Shown here piece after piece: positions 1-8,170 of a stretch of 64,000 nucleotides of DNA; positions within the stretch are counted from its first letter, which is position 1, and each line of letters starts with the position of its first letter. Where the stretch lies: the NCBI RefSeq assembly GCF_013046825.1, contig NZ_CP053187.1, positions 2,514,001 through 2,578,000 of the forward strand, read 5' to 3'. The notes under the pieces were generated by a model. It saw only the letters and a list, made by a program, of their open reading frames with translations. It did not search any database and had not been told where the DNA came from. This stretch comes from Turicibacter sanguinis (GTDB lineage Bacteria > Bacillota_I > Bacilli_A > MOL361 > Turicibacteraceae). Made by a program: the position numbers and the translations under genes.

Positions 1-1
1 A

Positions 2-418
2 GATTTAGGATGTGCAACGGGGCGTCACGCCTTATTCTTTGCAGAAGATGGCTACACAGTGACGGCATATCAATCTAAAAATGATAGTTTGAGTGAATTA
101 TTAGAAAAAGTAAATGAGTTAGGTTTAGAAATGAAGTACGTTCATGGTCCATTAACGTCTCTTTCTTTATCAGATGAAAGTTTTGATTGTGTTTTAGCAT
201 ACGATTGCTTACATGAATTAAATCAGGATGAAATGATTCAAGTCTTTAAGGAAGTATATCGTATTTTGAAAGTAGGAGGCGAATGTTACATGACATTGCC
301 AAATACCTTCCTTTCAAAAAAGCTGATTCAAAATTTTAGTGTGATCTCGTATAAGAAGGTGACAACTTTCACGCAAAATAACGGATCTGAATGTTACCAT
401 TTACTCTTAAAAAAATAA
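2..418 (+). CDS. Class I SAM-dependent methyltransferase (C-terminal part, 5' end outside window)
   Basis: The frame is open from the first bases of the window, so the gene begins upstream. The 138 visible residues open with the glycine-rich SAM-binding motif I (DLGCATG). Downstream come the acidic residue that normally contacts the ribose and a motif-IV-like stretch (FDCVLAYDCLHEL). These are typical of the Rossmann-fold methyltransferase family. The substrate cannot be told from this half. A GTG at 59 could be mistaken for a start, but using it would cut off motif I. A strong intrinsic terminator follows the stop, so this is the last gene of its transcript. Confidence 0.75.
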   Translation, partial: DLGCATGRHALFFAEDGYTVTAYQSKNDSLSELLEKVNELGLEMKYVHGPLTSLSLSDESFDCVLAYDCLHELNQDEMIQVFKEVYRILKVGGECYMTLPNTFLSKKLIQNFSVISYKKVTTFTQNNGSECYHLLLKK

Positions 419-423
419 AAAGT

Positions 424-456
424 AAAAGAGCCTCTTTCTAAAGAAGGCTCTTTTTA
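424..456 (+). terminator. Intrinsic terminator after the methyltransferase
   Basis: An AAAGAGCC/GGCTCTTT stem closes a short loop and is followed by a T run. It starts six bases after the methyltransferase stop. Confidence 0.85.
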
Positions 457-554
457 CATCGGGTGATAGGGGAAGTAGGAGAGGTTTGGTTTGTTTTTTA
501 GATGAAGAGAAAACAAGTTCACTCCCTCTCATTCGATTAATGATTCAAAGAAAT

Positions 555-594
555 TAAAAAACGCGCTATTACTAATCATTAGCGTTTTTTTTTT
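555..594 (-). terminator. Intrinsic terminator of the GNAT gene (minus strand)
   Basis: Read on the minus strand, a CGCTA/TAGCG stem just beyond the stop at 607 runs into a T tract. The opposite strand also has a T run, so it may work in both directions. Confidence 0.7.
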
Positions 595-606
595 GAGGAT
601 TAGAAG

Positions 607-1326
607 TTATGGACGTTTAAAGAAATAGTCTGTTCGCTGTGCAATTTTATGAAAGCCCAGTTTTTGATACATGTCTTTTGCTGTATCCTCTTCATCTGTG
701 ACTAAATAGATGAGCTGACAATTTTGTTGAATAGCTGTTTCAATCATAGATTTTAAAATAGCCGTTCCAAATCCTTGATGTTGATAGCATGGATTTACAC
801 CAAAATCTTCGATTTTAGCTATTTCATCATGAATAAATAAGTCACACTTTCCAATGGGATGACCTTTATAATAAGCGATATAGCAATCCACACCGTCGTT
901 TGATAAGTATACATTTTTGCGTCGAGTCGCACGACGGACACAAAAATCATAACCTAAGGTTTGTTCATCATGAGCTAAATCACATGCGATTAAATCTGCC
1001 ACAGTATCGATCTGTTTTAGTACCTCAATCACCAAATCATCTCGGTCTTTTAGATTTAAAACTTCTGTCCAATCGAATTGATAAACCCCCATTAAGCTAA
1101 TCTCACCATTTGGGATAGAATCGATGGGAGGTTCATATGAAACGAGTTTACAAAAATCTTGTGTCTTAAAACAATCTAAGACTTCTTGAGTTATGATATT
1201 TGTTGAAATTTTTGGAAGATACATATAATTATGATCATACATATCGAGTAGTTCGGAATCAGTAAATCGAATTCCATGAACAGTTTTGATTTCTTTTGAA
1301 AAAAAAACGGCTATAGGCCAATTCAC
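607..1326 (-). CDS. GNAT family N-acetyltransferase
   Basis: A protein of 239 residues. The C-terminal half (about residues 145-235) is a GNAT domain. It shows the beta4 strand, the acetyl-CoA pyrophosphate loop (CYQHQGFGTAIL, a Q/R-x-x-G-x-G/A motif) and the late YQKLGF motif that precedes beta7. The first ~140 residues are less typical and may be a second, degenerate GNAT-like or substrate-recognition domain. It is expected to transfer acetyl from acetyl-CoA to an amine in the cytoplasm; the acceptor is unknown. It is transcribed alone, against both neighbours, and ends in its own terminator. Confidence 0.8.
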   Translation of the reverse strand: MNWPIAVFFSKEIKTVHGIRFTDSELLDMYDHNYMYLPKISTNIITQEVLDCFKTQDFCKLVSYEPPIDSIPNGEISLMGVYQFDWTEVLNLKDRDDLVIEVLKQIDTVADLIACDLAHDEQTLGYDFCVRRATRRKNVYLSNDGVDCYIAYYKGHPIGKCDLFIHDEIAKIEDFGVNPCYQHQGFGTAILKSMIETAIQQNCQLIYLVTDEEDTAKDMYQKLGFHKIAQRTDYFFKRP

Positions 1327-1606
1327 AATGAATGATTTTATTGATCATTTTAAACGCTCCATTTCCTCTCATCTCAGACAAGTATAACATATAATGGAAA
1401 AAATAAAATAATTACCAATCTTAGAATTTTTGACAGTATCGTCAAATTGGTGACAAAACAATACGGCGAAAGAGATTTTACGAGATAATTAGCAAGGAAT
1501 TCTTATCCTGATCTTTATATCACAATTGATTCTTATTTAGTAAACTCGAAGGTGTAAGGTATAATGAAGAAGATTAAAGTATTTCGGCAAAATGGGGGGA
1601 ACAACA

Positions 1607-3058
1607 ATGCCAAATATCACCTCAATGTTTTTATTATTAGCTTTTATCTGTTTAATGACGGGAATCTTCAGTCCAGATATTGTAATTAAGTGGGGAATTC
1701 CACACCTGAAAAATCGTAAAAATATTCTTATTACCTTCAGTGGGGTAATCATAGGATGTTCTTTTTTATACGCATTAAATGAAAATCCAATGATTAGCGT
1801 CACTGAAGCAGCTAGCAGTACTCGCTCACAAAGCTCGAAGCCATTAGAAAAAGTGATTTATCAAATAGGTGAAGTGGGAACGTTGCATGAGACGACGCTT
1901 GAACTGAATAGTGTCAATCAAACAGAAGAAATTTTATCAATTAACATCGTTCTTCAAAACCATTCTGATGAGGTGTTAGCATATAATCCTTATCAATTTA
2001 TTCTAAAAACAAATACAGGGGGAAGTTTGGTTCCAAACGTCGATGATGAGACCACCTTAAAGGCCGGGGAATTAGCACCGGGCGATGAAGTGAGTGGAAC
2101 GTTGATTTATACCTATCCGCTAGATGAGGGATATTCATTCGAGTACCGACCAGTAGCAACCAATGCGTTAGCATCCATTACCTTTGATTTAGAAATTGAG
2201 GCATTACAGGTCGTCAGTCAGCCGAAAGTCATGGGAATTGGAGATATGGTCACAAATGAATCGATTGACTTACAGGTCACAAAGGTAGAACGCCTAAATA
2301 AAACAGAGTTGAGTACGCCAAAAAAAGGATACGAGTATGTAAAAGTAGACTTAATGTTAAAAAATAAGACTGACGATACGCTTATTTTTTTCCCGTATCA
2401 TTTTGAACTAAGTGATCAATACAATCAAAAGCTTAAACCCATGACGTCTTTAATTGAAACGGAAAATTTATTAAAAATGACTGAAATCGTTAGTGGTGGG
2501 GTCATTGAGGGAAGTTTAATGTTTGAAATTCCTAAAAACGCTACAAATTTGATGCTTTATTATACACTTCCAACGCTATTTTCAAAAGAAACGCTCAGTG
2601 TTAATTTAGAATTAGAACATGAAGTCAAAAATACCTTAACCCCTTCGTTGTCATTTAATGAGAATTGGTTGTTCGGAGAACGACTCGTTCCTATTGAACT
2701 AGAAAACATGATTCTAACTGTTTTTTCATATGATAAAGTCAATGAAACAACTTATAGCAAAGCGAAAGATGGAAAATCATTTATTATCATCGATGTACAA
2801 CTTGAAAATAGAAGTGAGACAGATAAAAACTATAGTGCCTATGATTTTAAATTATTAACGGATAAGGGTGAATTGATACTTCCTAGTTTAACGCTCATTG
2901 ACAATGATCATGAATTTAAAAGTGGATCCTTGGCAATGGAATCATCAATAGAGGGACTTTTAATCTTTGAAATAGATGACTTTGATACTCAATTATCCTT
3001 AATCTATTCTCCTAGTCAATGGGAACACTCACAAAAACTGGTGATTCCGCTATCATAA
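1607..3058 (+). CDS. Membrane-anchored protein with three DUF4352-like beta domains
   Basis: I chose the ATG at 1607 because a GGGGGG ribosome binding site sits just ahead of it; the in-frame ATG at 1592 has none. Two hydrophobic segments lie at about residues 5-22 and 38-57. They are followed by three similar extracellular modules of roughly 120-130 residues. Each begins near an 'iGe' motif and contains the strands 'L-x-N-x-[ST]-D-x-x-L.y.p..F.L', then 'L..GE..pGdevsG.L.f', the DUF4352/immunoglobulin-like pattern common in Gram-positive surface proteins. The job is probably extracytoplasmic (ligand binding or envelope) but unknown. A perfect 12-bp terminator follows. Confidence 0.6.
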   Translation: MPNITSMFLLLAFICLMTGIFSPDIVIKWGIPHLKNRKNILITFSGVIIGCSFLYALNENPMISVTEAASSTRSQSSKPLEKVIYQIGEVGTLHETTLELNSVNQTEEILSINIVLQNHSDEVLAYNPYQFILKTNTGGSLVPNVDDETTLKAGELAPGDEVSGTLIYTYPLDEGYSFEYRPVATNALASITFDLEIEALQVVSQPKVMGIGDMVTNESIDLQVTKVERLNKTELSTPKKGYEYVKVDLMLKNKTDDTLIFFPYHFELSDQYNQKLKPMTSLIETENLLKMTEIVSGGVIEGSLMFEIPKNATNLMLYYTLPTLFSKETLSVNLELEHEVKNTLTPSLSFNENWLFGERLVPIELENMILTVFSYDKVNETTYSKAKDGKSFIIIDVQLENRSETDKNYSAYDFKLLTDKGELILPSLTLIDNDHEFKSGSLAMESSIEGLLIFEIDDFDTQLSLIYSPSQWEHSQKLVIPLS

Positions 3059-3066
3059 AATAAATC

Positions 3067-3109
3067 ACACGCTTTTTACAATTTTCGCCATAAAAAGCGT
3101 GTCTTTTTT
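3067..3109 (+). terminator. Intrinsic terminator
   Basis: A perfect 12-bp stem (ACACGCTTTTTA/TAAAAAGCGTGT) around a 12-base loop, then CTTTTTT. Confidence 0.9.
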
Positions 3110-3150
3110 GTGTCCTAGGTGTATAATATGAATTAATACGGGGTGAGATG

Positions 3151-3396
3151 ATGATTCAATTATTTTTGATTTAGATGGGACGCTTTAACCTTTAAGTGAA
3201 ACAGGTTCAAATGCCAGGTCTGAAGTTTGATAAATCAGAGAATATTAAATTAATCAGGAAATATCATCACTTATAAGTACCTATTTATATAGGGGATACC
3301 GTAGGAGACTAGGAAACAGTAAAAGCAAATGATTTGCCATACTTCTTTGCAAGTTAAGGATTTGGAGCTGTTAAAAAATTTAACTTGTTTAGGTGA
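3151..3396 (+). pseudogene. HAD-superfamily phosphatase remnant
   Basis: No long frame survives here, but two HAD signatures are readable. FDLDGTL (motif I) lies at 3165-3185, one frame off the ATG at 3151 and closed by TAA. The motif IV region (GDTVGD followed by ETVKAND) lies at 3292-3330 and is interrupted by TAG at 3310. It continues into the typical C-terminal 'GFG' tail with a further TAA. A TATAAT -10 box at 3122 and a GGGGTGAG ribosome binding site still precede it. The whole remnant is about 250 bases against about 640 for an intact phosphoglycolate-phosphatase-like gene. It therefore has a large internal deletion plus frameshift and nonsense lesions. Confidence 0.8.
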
Positions 3397-3470
3397 TTTT
3401 GGAAGACATTAATAGTAACGTTGTAGGGGAAATACAACGAAATGAGTGCTTAATTAAGGGGATGAGAAAA

Positions 3471-4235
3471 ATGAATAAAGGGTTATACGATTATTTAGTA
3501 CAAGAAGAAAATCAGCCGTTAACAGGGTGGAACTTTGATTATTTAGAACGTTCAGGACGTATGGTTGAGTTTCCACTGAAGTGGCATTTACCAACGATTA
3601 TTAAAGATTATTTTAAAGAGGCTCATTCGGTGTTAGATATGGGAACAGGTGGTGGCGAATTTTTATCATCCCTTGCTCCACTTCCAGCTAAAACAGTGGC
3701 AACAGAAGGATATGAACCCAATATTTCAGTAGCGAAAACATGTCTTGAGCCTCTTGGAGTATCGGTTGTTCACGCAAATAGTAATCAGATTTTACCACTT
3801 GAATCAAATCAATTTGATATTGTGATCAACCGTCATGAACCCTTTGATGCTTGTGAAGTCGCACGCCTCTTAAACGATGGTGGTGTGTTTATTACCCAAC
3901 AAGTTGGGGGATTAAATGATTGTGAACTTAATCTTTGGTTAAACGCTGAGCCTTGCGAATTTTCAAATTGGAGCTTACGTACAGCCGTTAATGAGTTAAG
4001 AGAAGCTGGATTTCACATTGAAGTCGCAAAAGATGATATCAGTTTAACACGTTTTTATGATATTGGTGCCATTGTGTATTACTTAAAAGTCATTAATCAA
4101 CAAGTCCCTAACTTTAGCGTAGAGAAATATTATGATCGATTAGAAATTATTCATCGACTAATACACGAAAAGGGTTACGTTGACATAACACGTCATCGAT
4201 TTTTAATCGTCGCTAAAAAAGAAACTGATCAATAA
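3471..4235 (+). CDS. Class I SAM-dependent methyltransferase
   Basis: 254 residues from the ATG at 3471, preceded by AAGGGG. The longer frame from 3393 would run back into the HAD remnant and lacks family support. The SAM-binding core is clear: LDMGTGGGEF (motif I, about residues 55-64), an acidic YEPN turn (motif II) and FDIVINRHEPF (motif IV) around residue 120. This matches a Firmicute methyltransferase subfamily of about 250 residues that starts MNK-x-LYDYL. The methyl acceptor is unknown. The terminator overlaps the stop codon. Confidence 0.8.
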   Translation: MNKGLYDYLVQEENQPLTGWNFDYLERSGRMVEFPLKWHLPTIIKDYFKEAHSVLDMGTGGGEFLSSLAPLPAKTVATEGYEPNISVAKTCLEPLGVSVVHANSNQILPLESNQFDIVINRHEPFDACEVARLLNDGGVFITQQVGGLNDCELNLWLNAEPCEFSNWSLRTAVNELREAGFHIEVAKDDISLTRFYDIGAIVYYLKVINQQVPNFSVEKYYDRLEIIHRLIHEKGYVDITRHRFLIVAKKETDQ

Positions 4236-4251
4236 GATCAGTTTCTTTTTT
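4221..4251 (+). terminator. Intrinsic terminator overlapping the methyltransferase stop codon
   Basis: A perfect GAAACTGATC/GATCAGTTTC stem with a loop containing the TAA at 4233, followed by TTTTTT. Confidence 0.9.
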
Positions 4252-4287
4252 AGATTGATAAAAGTTACAGTAAAAGGGGGAGTTTTG

Positions 4288-4779
4288 ATGATTCGTTATG
4301 CTAATTTAAAAGATGCAAAACGCATTGCCACCATTAATATTAATGGATGGAGAACGGCATATAAAGGCATTGTATCGGATGAAGAACTTGCCATTTTAGA
4401 TGTTGAAAAAGCAACAAAAAATGTCAGAGAACGTCTCATAGCAAAACCTCATGAAATCATTGTTATTGAGAATGAAACTGAAATTGAAGGATTTATTGGA
4501 TTTGGAACTGCTCGTGATGAAGATATTACCAAAACTTGTGCTGAAATTTATGCCGTTTATTTTGATGTAAAATATTATGGAAATGGTAGTGCCATAACGT
4601 TAATGAACTGGGTTTTCAATCGATTAAAGGATGCCGGCTATCATGAAGTCATCCTCTGGGTTTTTAAAGATAATCATCGTGCTAGGCGATTTTATGAGAA
4701 GATGGGATTTACAACCTTAACTAAAGAAAAATGGTATAAAGAAGAAGCGCTTGAATATCGTTTGAAACGATTATTGTAA
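4288..4779 (+). CDS. GNAT family N-acetyltransferase
   Basis: 163 residues from the ATG at 4288, which has AAAGGGGG nine bases ahead; the upstream in-frame codons back to 4255 are probably untranslated. It is a single-domain GNAT protein: N-terminal 'I..I...GWRTAYKGIVSD', a central beta4 'EIYAVYFD', the acetyl-CoA loop 'YYGNGSAITL' and the C-terminal 'NHRARRFYEKMGF'. This subfamily resembles the ribosomal-protein or small-molecule acetyltransferases common in Firmicutes, but the acceptor is unknown. Its last nine bases overlap the 3' end of the convergent lipoprotein gene. Confidence 0.85.
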   Translation: MIRYANLKDAKRIATININGWRTAYKGIVSDEELAILDVEKATKNVRERLIAKPHEIIVIENETEIEGFIGFGTARDEDITKTCAEIYAVYFDVKYYGNGSAITLMNWVFNRLKDAGYHEVILWVFKDNHRARRFYEKMGFTTLTKEKWYKEEALEYRLKRLL

Positions 4780-5100
4780 ATCTTTTGCCATCTTTTTAAA
4801 GAGAATCCATTCATGATTTAGGCGGACGTAAACATAATCATCATCAAATTTTAGATACGGTGTGCCAACGGTTCCAAAGTTTGCTTCACCGTTTTGAGTG
4901 GGAGTAGAAGTTGAGGTCACGGTCGAGGTTATTTCTGCGTATCGTTCGCTCTTTTTAAGACGAATCAAATCGATATTCAACATGACAACATTTTCGGTTG
5001 TGACATATAAATGACCTTCGACCATGAGTGTGTGTTCCCACTTAGACGAATAGCAACCGGTTAATACGAAAATCATCAGTAAGATAGCTAGTTTTTTCAT
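4771..5100 (-). CDS. Small predicted lipoprotein
   Basis: 109 residues. A short signal peptide (MKKLAILLMIFVLTGC) ends in the lipobox LTGC, so the mature protein should be anchored at Cys16 on the outer face of the membrane. The remainder is a compact beta-rich domain with an S/T-rich turn and no recognised motif. It is convergent with, and overlaps by nine bases, the preceding acetyltransferase gene. It appears to be transcribed alone. Function unknown. Confidence 0.7.
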   Translation of the reverse strand: MKKLAILLMIFVLTGCYSSKWEHTLMVEGHLYVTTENVVMLNIDLIRLKKSERYAEITSTVTSTSTPTQNGEANFGTVGTPYLKFDDDYVYVRLNHEWILFKKMAKDLQ

Positions 5101-5441
5101 CGAATTTCATCCTCCCAGATTATATTATCTTTATGATGGCTTGGGTCTTTTGTTTTTATACAAGGTGCTATCATAATCACAATCAAGCGTCAGTTTCATT
5201 TTTGAAAGGCTAAGAGATGTCATAAAATACAGACAAAAAGGAAAGCGAAAGCTTTCTTTTTTTCTCTATTTGTACAAATAAAACGTTTATCAAATGCCAG
5301 GATGGCATATATTTTATGACATTTATTGCATAGGCTTTAAGGTAGTCCTAGTAAAAAGAGAGGAACTTCATTATTAGAAAACGTCTATTTGGATTTTTTT
5401 GACTTCAATATAGACGAATTATCGTAAGGCACCTAATTATA
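5101..5441. other. Intergenic region with nested dyads upstream of the PTS operon
   Basis: No gene is visible. The stretch holds several symmetrical elements: a 13-bp inverted repeat at 5217-5229/5310-5322, a GAAAGC/GCTTTC hairpin with T run at 5241-5264, a 15-base ATGCCA/TGGCAT palindrome at 5294-5308, and a CGTCTAT/ATAGACG dyad at 5382-5388/5410-5416. Their position just ahead of the PTS promoter suggests operator or attenuator roles, which I infer. Confidence 0.5.
5217..5322. repeat. 13-bp inverted repeat enclosing a hairpin
   Basis: ATGTCATAAAATA at 5217-5229 is exactly complementary in reverse to TATTTTATGACAT at 5310-5322. The 80 bases between contain a terminator-like hairpin and the ATGCCA palindrome. 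Confidence 0.7.
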
Positions 5442-5470
5442 TTGAGATTGTGTAAGCGATATCGTAAACT
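5442..5470 (+). promoter_or_regulatory. Promoter of the PTS operon with an embedded cre site
   Basis: TTGAGA (5442-5447), 17 bases, then TAAACT (5465-5470). The spacer bases 5451-5464 read TGTAAGCGATATCG, matching the CcpA consensus TGWAANCGNTNWCA at 13 of 14 positions. A repressor bound there would block RNA polymerase, so glucose repression of the operon is expected. Confidence 0.65.
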
Positions 5471-5502
5471 AAGGGTGTAGCGACGAAGAGGAGGAAGAGA
5501 AA

Positions 5503-5946
5503 GTGAAAAATGTGATGATACTAACAGGGCATGGGGAATATGCCAAGGGAATACGAAGTAACTTAACCTTCATTGCAGGAGAAAATGAAGATTTATATGC
5601 GGTCGATTTCCTCATTGATGATACTGAGGAAACGTTAAAAGCGAAGTTTAAACAGATTTTAGATGAAACAGTAGGGGCAAATTATGTGTTTATTTGTGAC
5701 TTGCTTGGAGGAACACCCTTTCGATGTGCAGCAGGCCTTAGCCAACAGCAACCAGGAATCGAGGTTGTATGTGGGATTACAACTGGATCTTTAATGGAGG
5801 CCTTATTTTTAAAAGATACGATGTCAATTGAAGAGTTAGCACAATCATTAGTCAATAAAAGTCATGAATCTTGTGTTCGATTCGAGATGATTAATAAAGT
5901 CAAAACTGCATCAGATAATCTTGAGAGTGAGCAAGATGGAATTTAA
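5503..5946 (+). CDS. PTS mannose-family transporter subunit EIIA
   Basis: 147 residues, starting at GTG with GAGGAGGAAGAG ahead. It is a mannose-class EIIA: the phosphorylated histidine is His10 in TGHGEYAKG, and the family loop 'FICDLLGGTPF' lies near residue 65. It takes phosphate from HPr in the cytoplasm and passes it to the EIIB protein encoded next. As the first gene of a four-gene operon in the usual A-B-C-D order with separate A and B polypeptides, it resembles systems for N-acetylgalactosamine, galactosamine, fructose or mannose. The sugar cannot be assigned from sequence alone, and no sugar-catabolic gene is adjacent. Confidence 0.9.
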   Translation: MKNVMILTGHGEYAKGIRSNLTFIAGENEDLYAVDFLIDDTEETLKAKFKQILDETVGANYVFICDLLGGTPFRCAAGLSQQQPGIEVVCGITTGSLMEALFLKDTMSIEELAQSLVNKSHESCVRFEMINKVKTASDNLESEQDGI

Positions 5947-5997
5947 CAATCTGACCTTAAAAAGGAATAATCTGTAATAATAAGAATATATTTTTTA

Positions 5998-6011
5998 TGT
6001 AAGCGTTATAA
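5998..6011 (+). promoter_or_regulatory. Second cre-like site, between EIIA and EIIB genes
   Basis: TGTAAGCGTTATAA matches the CcpA consensus at 13 of 14 positions. It lies 18 bases before the EIIB start codon, overlapping the region just ahead of its ribosome binding site. It could act as an internal roadblock to transcription. Confidence 0.55.
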
Positions 6012-6029
6012 AAATAGGGGGAATTAGTA

Positions 6030-6506
6030 ATGCCAAACATTTTATTAACACGAATTGATAACCGTTTAATTCATGGACAAGTTGCAACACAATGGTCAAA
6101 AATCGTAGGAGCTAACTTATTGTTAGTGGCAAACGATGAAGTAGCACATGATGAATTTAGACAAAGTTTGATGGATATGGCTGCACCATCATTTGCCCAA
6201 ACACGCTATTTCACCATTGATAAAACAATCAATGTCATTCATAAAGCAAGTGACTCACAACTTATCTTCTTAATTTGTGAAACACCTCAAGATGTTTTAC
6301 GACTTGTAAAAGGAGGAGTTCCAATTAAGAAGGTGAACATCGGAAACATGCATATGGCAGAAGGTAAACACCAAGTAACCAAAGCTGTTTGCGTGGATGA
6401 ATCGGATATCCAAGCCTTTAAAGAATTAAAAGAGCTTGGAGTTGAACTTGAAATCCGCAGAGTTCCTAGTGAATCTGCTGATGATATAAACAAACTATTT
6501 AATTAG
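6030..6506 (+). CDS. PTS mannose-family transporter subunit EIIB
   Basis: 158 residues, the usual length of mannose/sorbose-class EIIB. The N-terminus carries 'TRIDNRLIHGQV' with the phosphorylated His15. The protein accepts phosphate from EIIA-His10 and transfers it to the sugar as it passes through the EIIC/EIID channel. A strong AGGGGG ribosome binding site precedes the ATG. The 83-base gap from EIIA contains a cre-like site, so its expression may be uncoupled from EIIA under catabolite repression. Confidence 0.92.
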   Translation: MPNILLTRIDNRLIHGQVATQWSKIVGANLLLVANDEVAHDEFRQSLMDMAAPSFAQTRYFTIDKTINVIHKASDSQLIFLICETPQDVLRLVKGGVPIKKVNIGNMHMAEGKHQVTKAVCVDESDIQAFKELKELGVELEIRRVPSESADDINKLFN

Positions 6507-6526
6507 TTTAGTTAGGGGGAAAGGAA

Positions 6527-7294
6527 ATGGAACTTAATGCGTTTCAAATGTTACTTATCGTAATTGTTACGATGGTAGCTGCGATCGACCAGTTCAACTT
6601 CCTTGAGTCATTGTATCGCCCAATCGTAGTTGGACCAGTTATCGGGTTAATTATGGGTGATTTGACAACAGGACTTGCAATTGGGGCTTCATACGAATTA
6701 ATGATGATTGGTGCCATGCCAGTCGGAGGGGCACAACCACCTAATGCTGTTATCGGGGGAGTTATGGCAACGGTGTTTGGTATCAGTTTAGGATTAGATG
6801 TAGATGCAGCATTACCACTTGCGATTCCGTTTGCATTACTCGGACAATATGCTGTAACGATTCTCTTTACAGCTATGTCACCATTAATGCATAAAGCGGA
6901 CCAATGTGCTGAAAATGCAGATACAAAAGGAATTGATCGTATCAACTACTTAGCGATGGGAGCTTTGGCGTTATTATTTGCCCTGATCGTATTAGCTGGT
7001 ATGGCATTCGGTAGTGCAGTCGGTGAACAATTAACAACCTTATTACCTGATTGGGTATGGACTGGATTATCTGCTGCTGGTAAAATGATGCCTGCTCTTG
7101 GATTCGCAATTCTACTTCGCGTAATGTTAAGCAAAGAGTACTTAATGTTCGTCTTCTTAGGATTCATCCTAGTAGCTTACTTACAATTACCACTATTAGC
7201 AGTTGCAATTTTAGGTGTTATTGTTGCTGTTTATGACTTCCAAATGAGCACTAAAAATAAATCTCAAAGGGTGGTGAGCAGTGATGGCATCTAA
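6527..7294 (+). CDS. PTS mannose-family transporter subunit EIIC
   Basis: 255 residues, almost wholly hydrophobic, with about eight membrane segments. It shows the EIIC sorbose/mannose-family signature region 'PIVVGPVIGLIMGDLTTG' followed by 'GASYELMMIGAMPVGGA', which lines the sugar-binding site. It forms the translocation channel together with EIID. It starts 20 bases after EIIB behind AGGGGGAAAGG, and its last codons overlap the start of the EIID gene, indicating translational coupling. Confidence 0.92.
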   Translation: MELNAFQMLLIVIVTMVAAIDQFNFLESLYRPIVVGPVIGLIMGDLTTGLAIGASYELMMIGAMPVGGAQPPNAVIGGVMATVFGISLGLDVDAALPLAIPFALLGQYAVTILFTAMSPLMHKADQCAENADTKGIDRINYLAMGALALLFALIVLAGMAFGSAVGEQLTTLLPDWVWTGLSAAGKMMPALGFAILLRVMLSKEYLMFVFLGFILVAYLQLPLLAVAILGVIVAVYDFQMSTKNKSQRVVSSDGI

Positions 7295-8102
7295 TGGATT
7301 AACTTATGTCGATCGAAAAGAGGCGCCACAATTAAGTAATAAAGACTTAAATAAAATGGTCTGGCGTTCTTTATTCTTACAAGCTTCATTTAACTATGAA
7401 CGTATGCAAGCTGGTGGATGGTTATACAGTATCTTGCCAGGACTTAAAAAAATTCATACAAACAAAGATGATTTATCAGCTTCAATGAAACACAATCTTG
7501 AGTTTTTCAATACTCATCCATTCTTAATTACCTTCGTCATGGGAATCGTGCTTTCATTCGAACAGAAAAAAGCAGATATTCAAACCATTCGTGCAATGCG
7601 TGTAGCTGCCATGGGACCTCTTGGAGGAATTGGAGATGCCATCTTCTGGTTCACCTTACTTCCAATCGCTGCTGGGATCGGGGCTAACCTGTCTTTATCA
7701 GGAAGCATTATGGGACCTATTATCTTCTTAATTCTATTTAACGTTGTCCAATTTGCACTACGTTTTGGATTAATGCATTGGTCTTATAAAGTAGGACTTG
7801 AAGGAGTAAAAACTGTCACAAAATATGCGAAAGAATTTACTCGTTCTGCAACCATTCTTGGGGTAATTGTCGTAGGGGCTTTAATTGCATCTTATGTAGG
7901 AGTTCCAATTACGGCTGAAATTCCAAATGGGGAATCAGTTATTGTCGTTCAAGAAATTCTTGATGGAATTATGCCTTGTTTGCTTCCATTAGGCTTAACT
8001 TTTGGTCTATATGGCTTAGTTAAAAAAGGAGCTTCACCGCTTGTAAACATTGCTGTTCTTGTGGTTATAGGACTTTTAGGAGCAGCTATCGGATTGTTCT
8101 AA
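7284..8102 (+). CDS. PTS mannose-family transporter subunit EIID
   Basis: 272 residues from ATG 7284; GTG 7281 directly before it is an alternative. AAAGGGTGGTGAG is the ribosome binding site inside the end of the EIIC gene. The N-terminal cytoplasmic part has the family motif 'WRSLFLQASFNYERMQ'. The central 'AMGPLGGIGDAIFW' is the conserved EIID glycine loop, and the C-terminus has membrane segments. EIID is found only in mannose-class PTS and completes the membrane channel. The final 249 bases have a diverged twin at 12758-13006. Confidence 0.92.
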   Translation: MASNGLTYVDRKEAPQLSNKDLNKMVWRSLFLQASFNYERMQAGGWLYSILPGLKKIHTNKDDLSASMKHNLEFFNTHPFLITFVMGIVLSFEQKKADIQTIRAMRVAAMGPLGGIGDAIFWFTLLPIAAGIGANLSLSGSIMGPIIFLILFNVVQFALRFGLMHWSYKVGLEGVKTVTKYAKEFTRSATILGVIVVGALIASYVGVPITAEIPNGESVIVVQEILDGIMPCLLPLGLTFGLYGLVKKGASPLVNIAVLVVIGLLGAAIGLF

Positions 8103-8112
8103 AGGGTAAAAT

Positions 8113-8162
8113 AAAAACACCGTGATTGGTTTAATTTGACCAGTCATGGTGTTTTTATTTTT
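8113..8162 (+). terminator. Terminator of the PTS operon
   Basis: A 17-bp stem (two G-U pairs) from AAAAACACC to GGTGTTTTT around a nine-base loop, ending in TTTTTATTTTT. Confidence 0.9.
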
Positions 8163-8170
8163 GACAGATT

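Noticed and set aside
5294-5340. Sigma-54 (-24/-12) promoter for the mannose-type PTS operon, as in levR-controlled systems
   Set aside because: TGGCA and TTGC elements exist but about 23 bases apart, not the fixed short spacing. A good sigma-A promoter with cre box lies closer to the gene.
6544-7167. Long minus-strand frames opposite the EIIC gene
   Set aside because: They are shadows of a strongly coding plus-strand membrane protein, with no ribosome binding sites.
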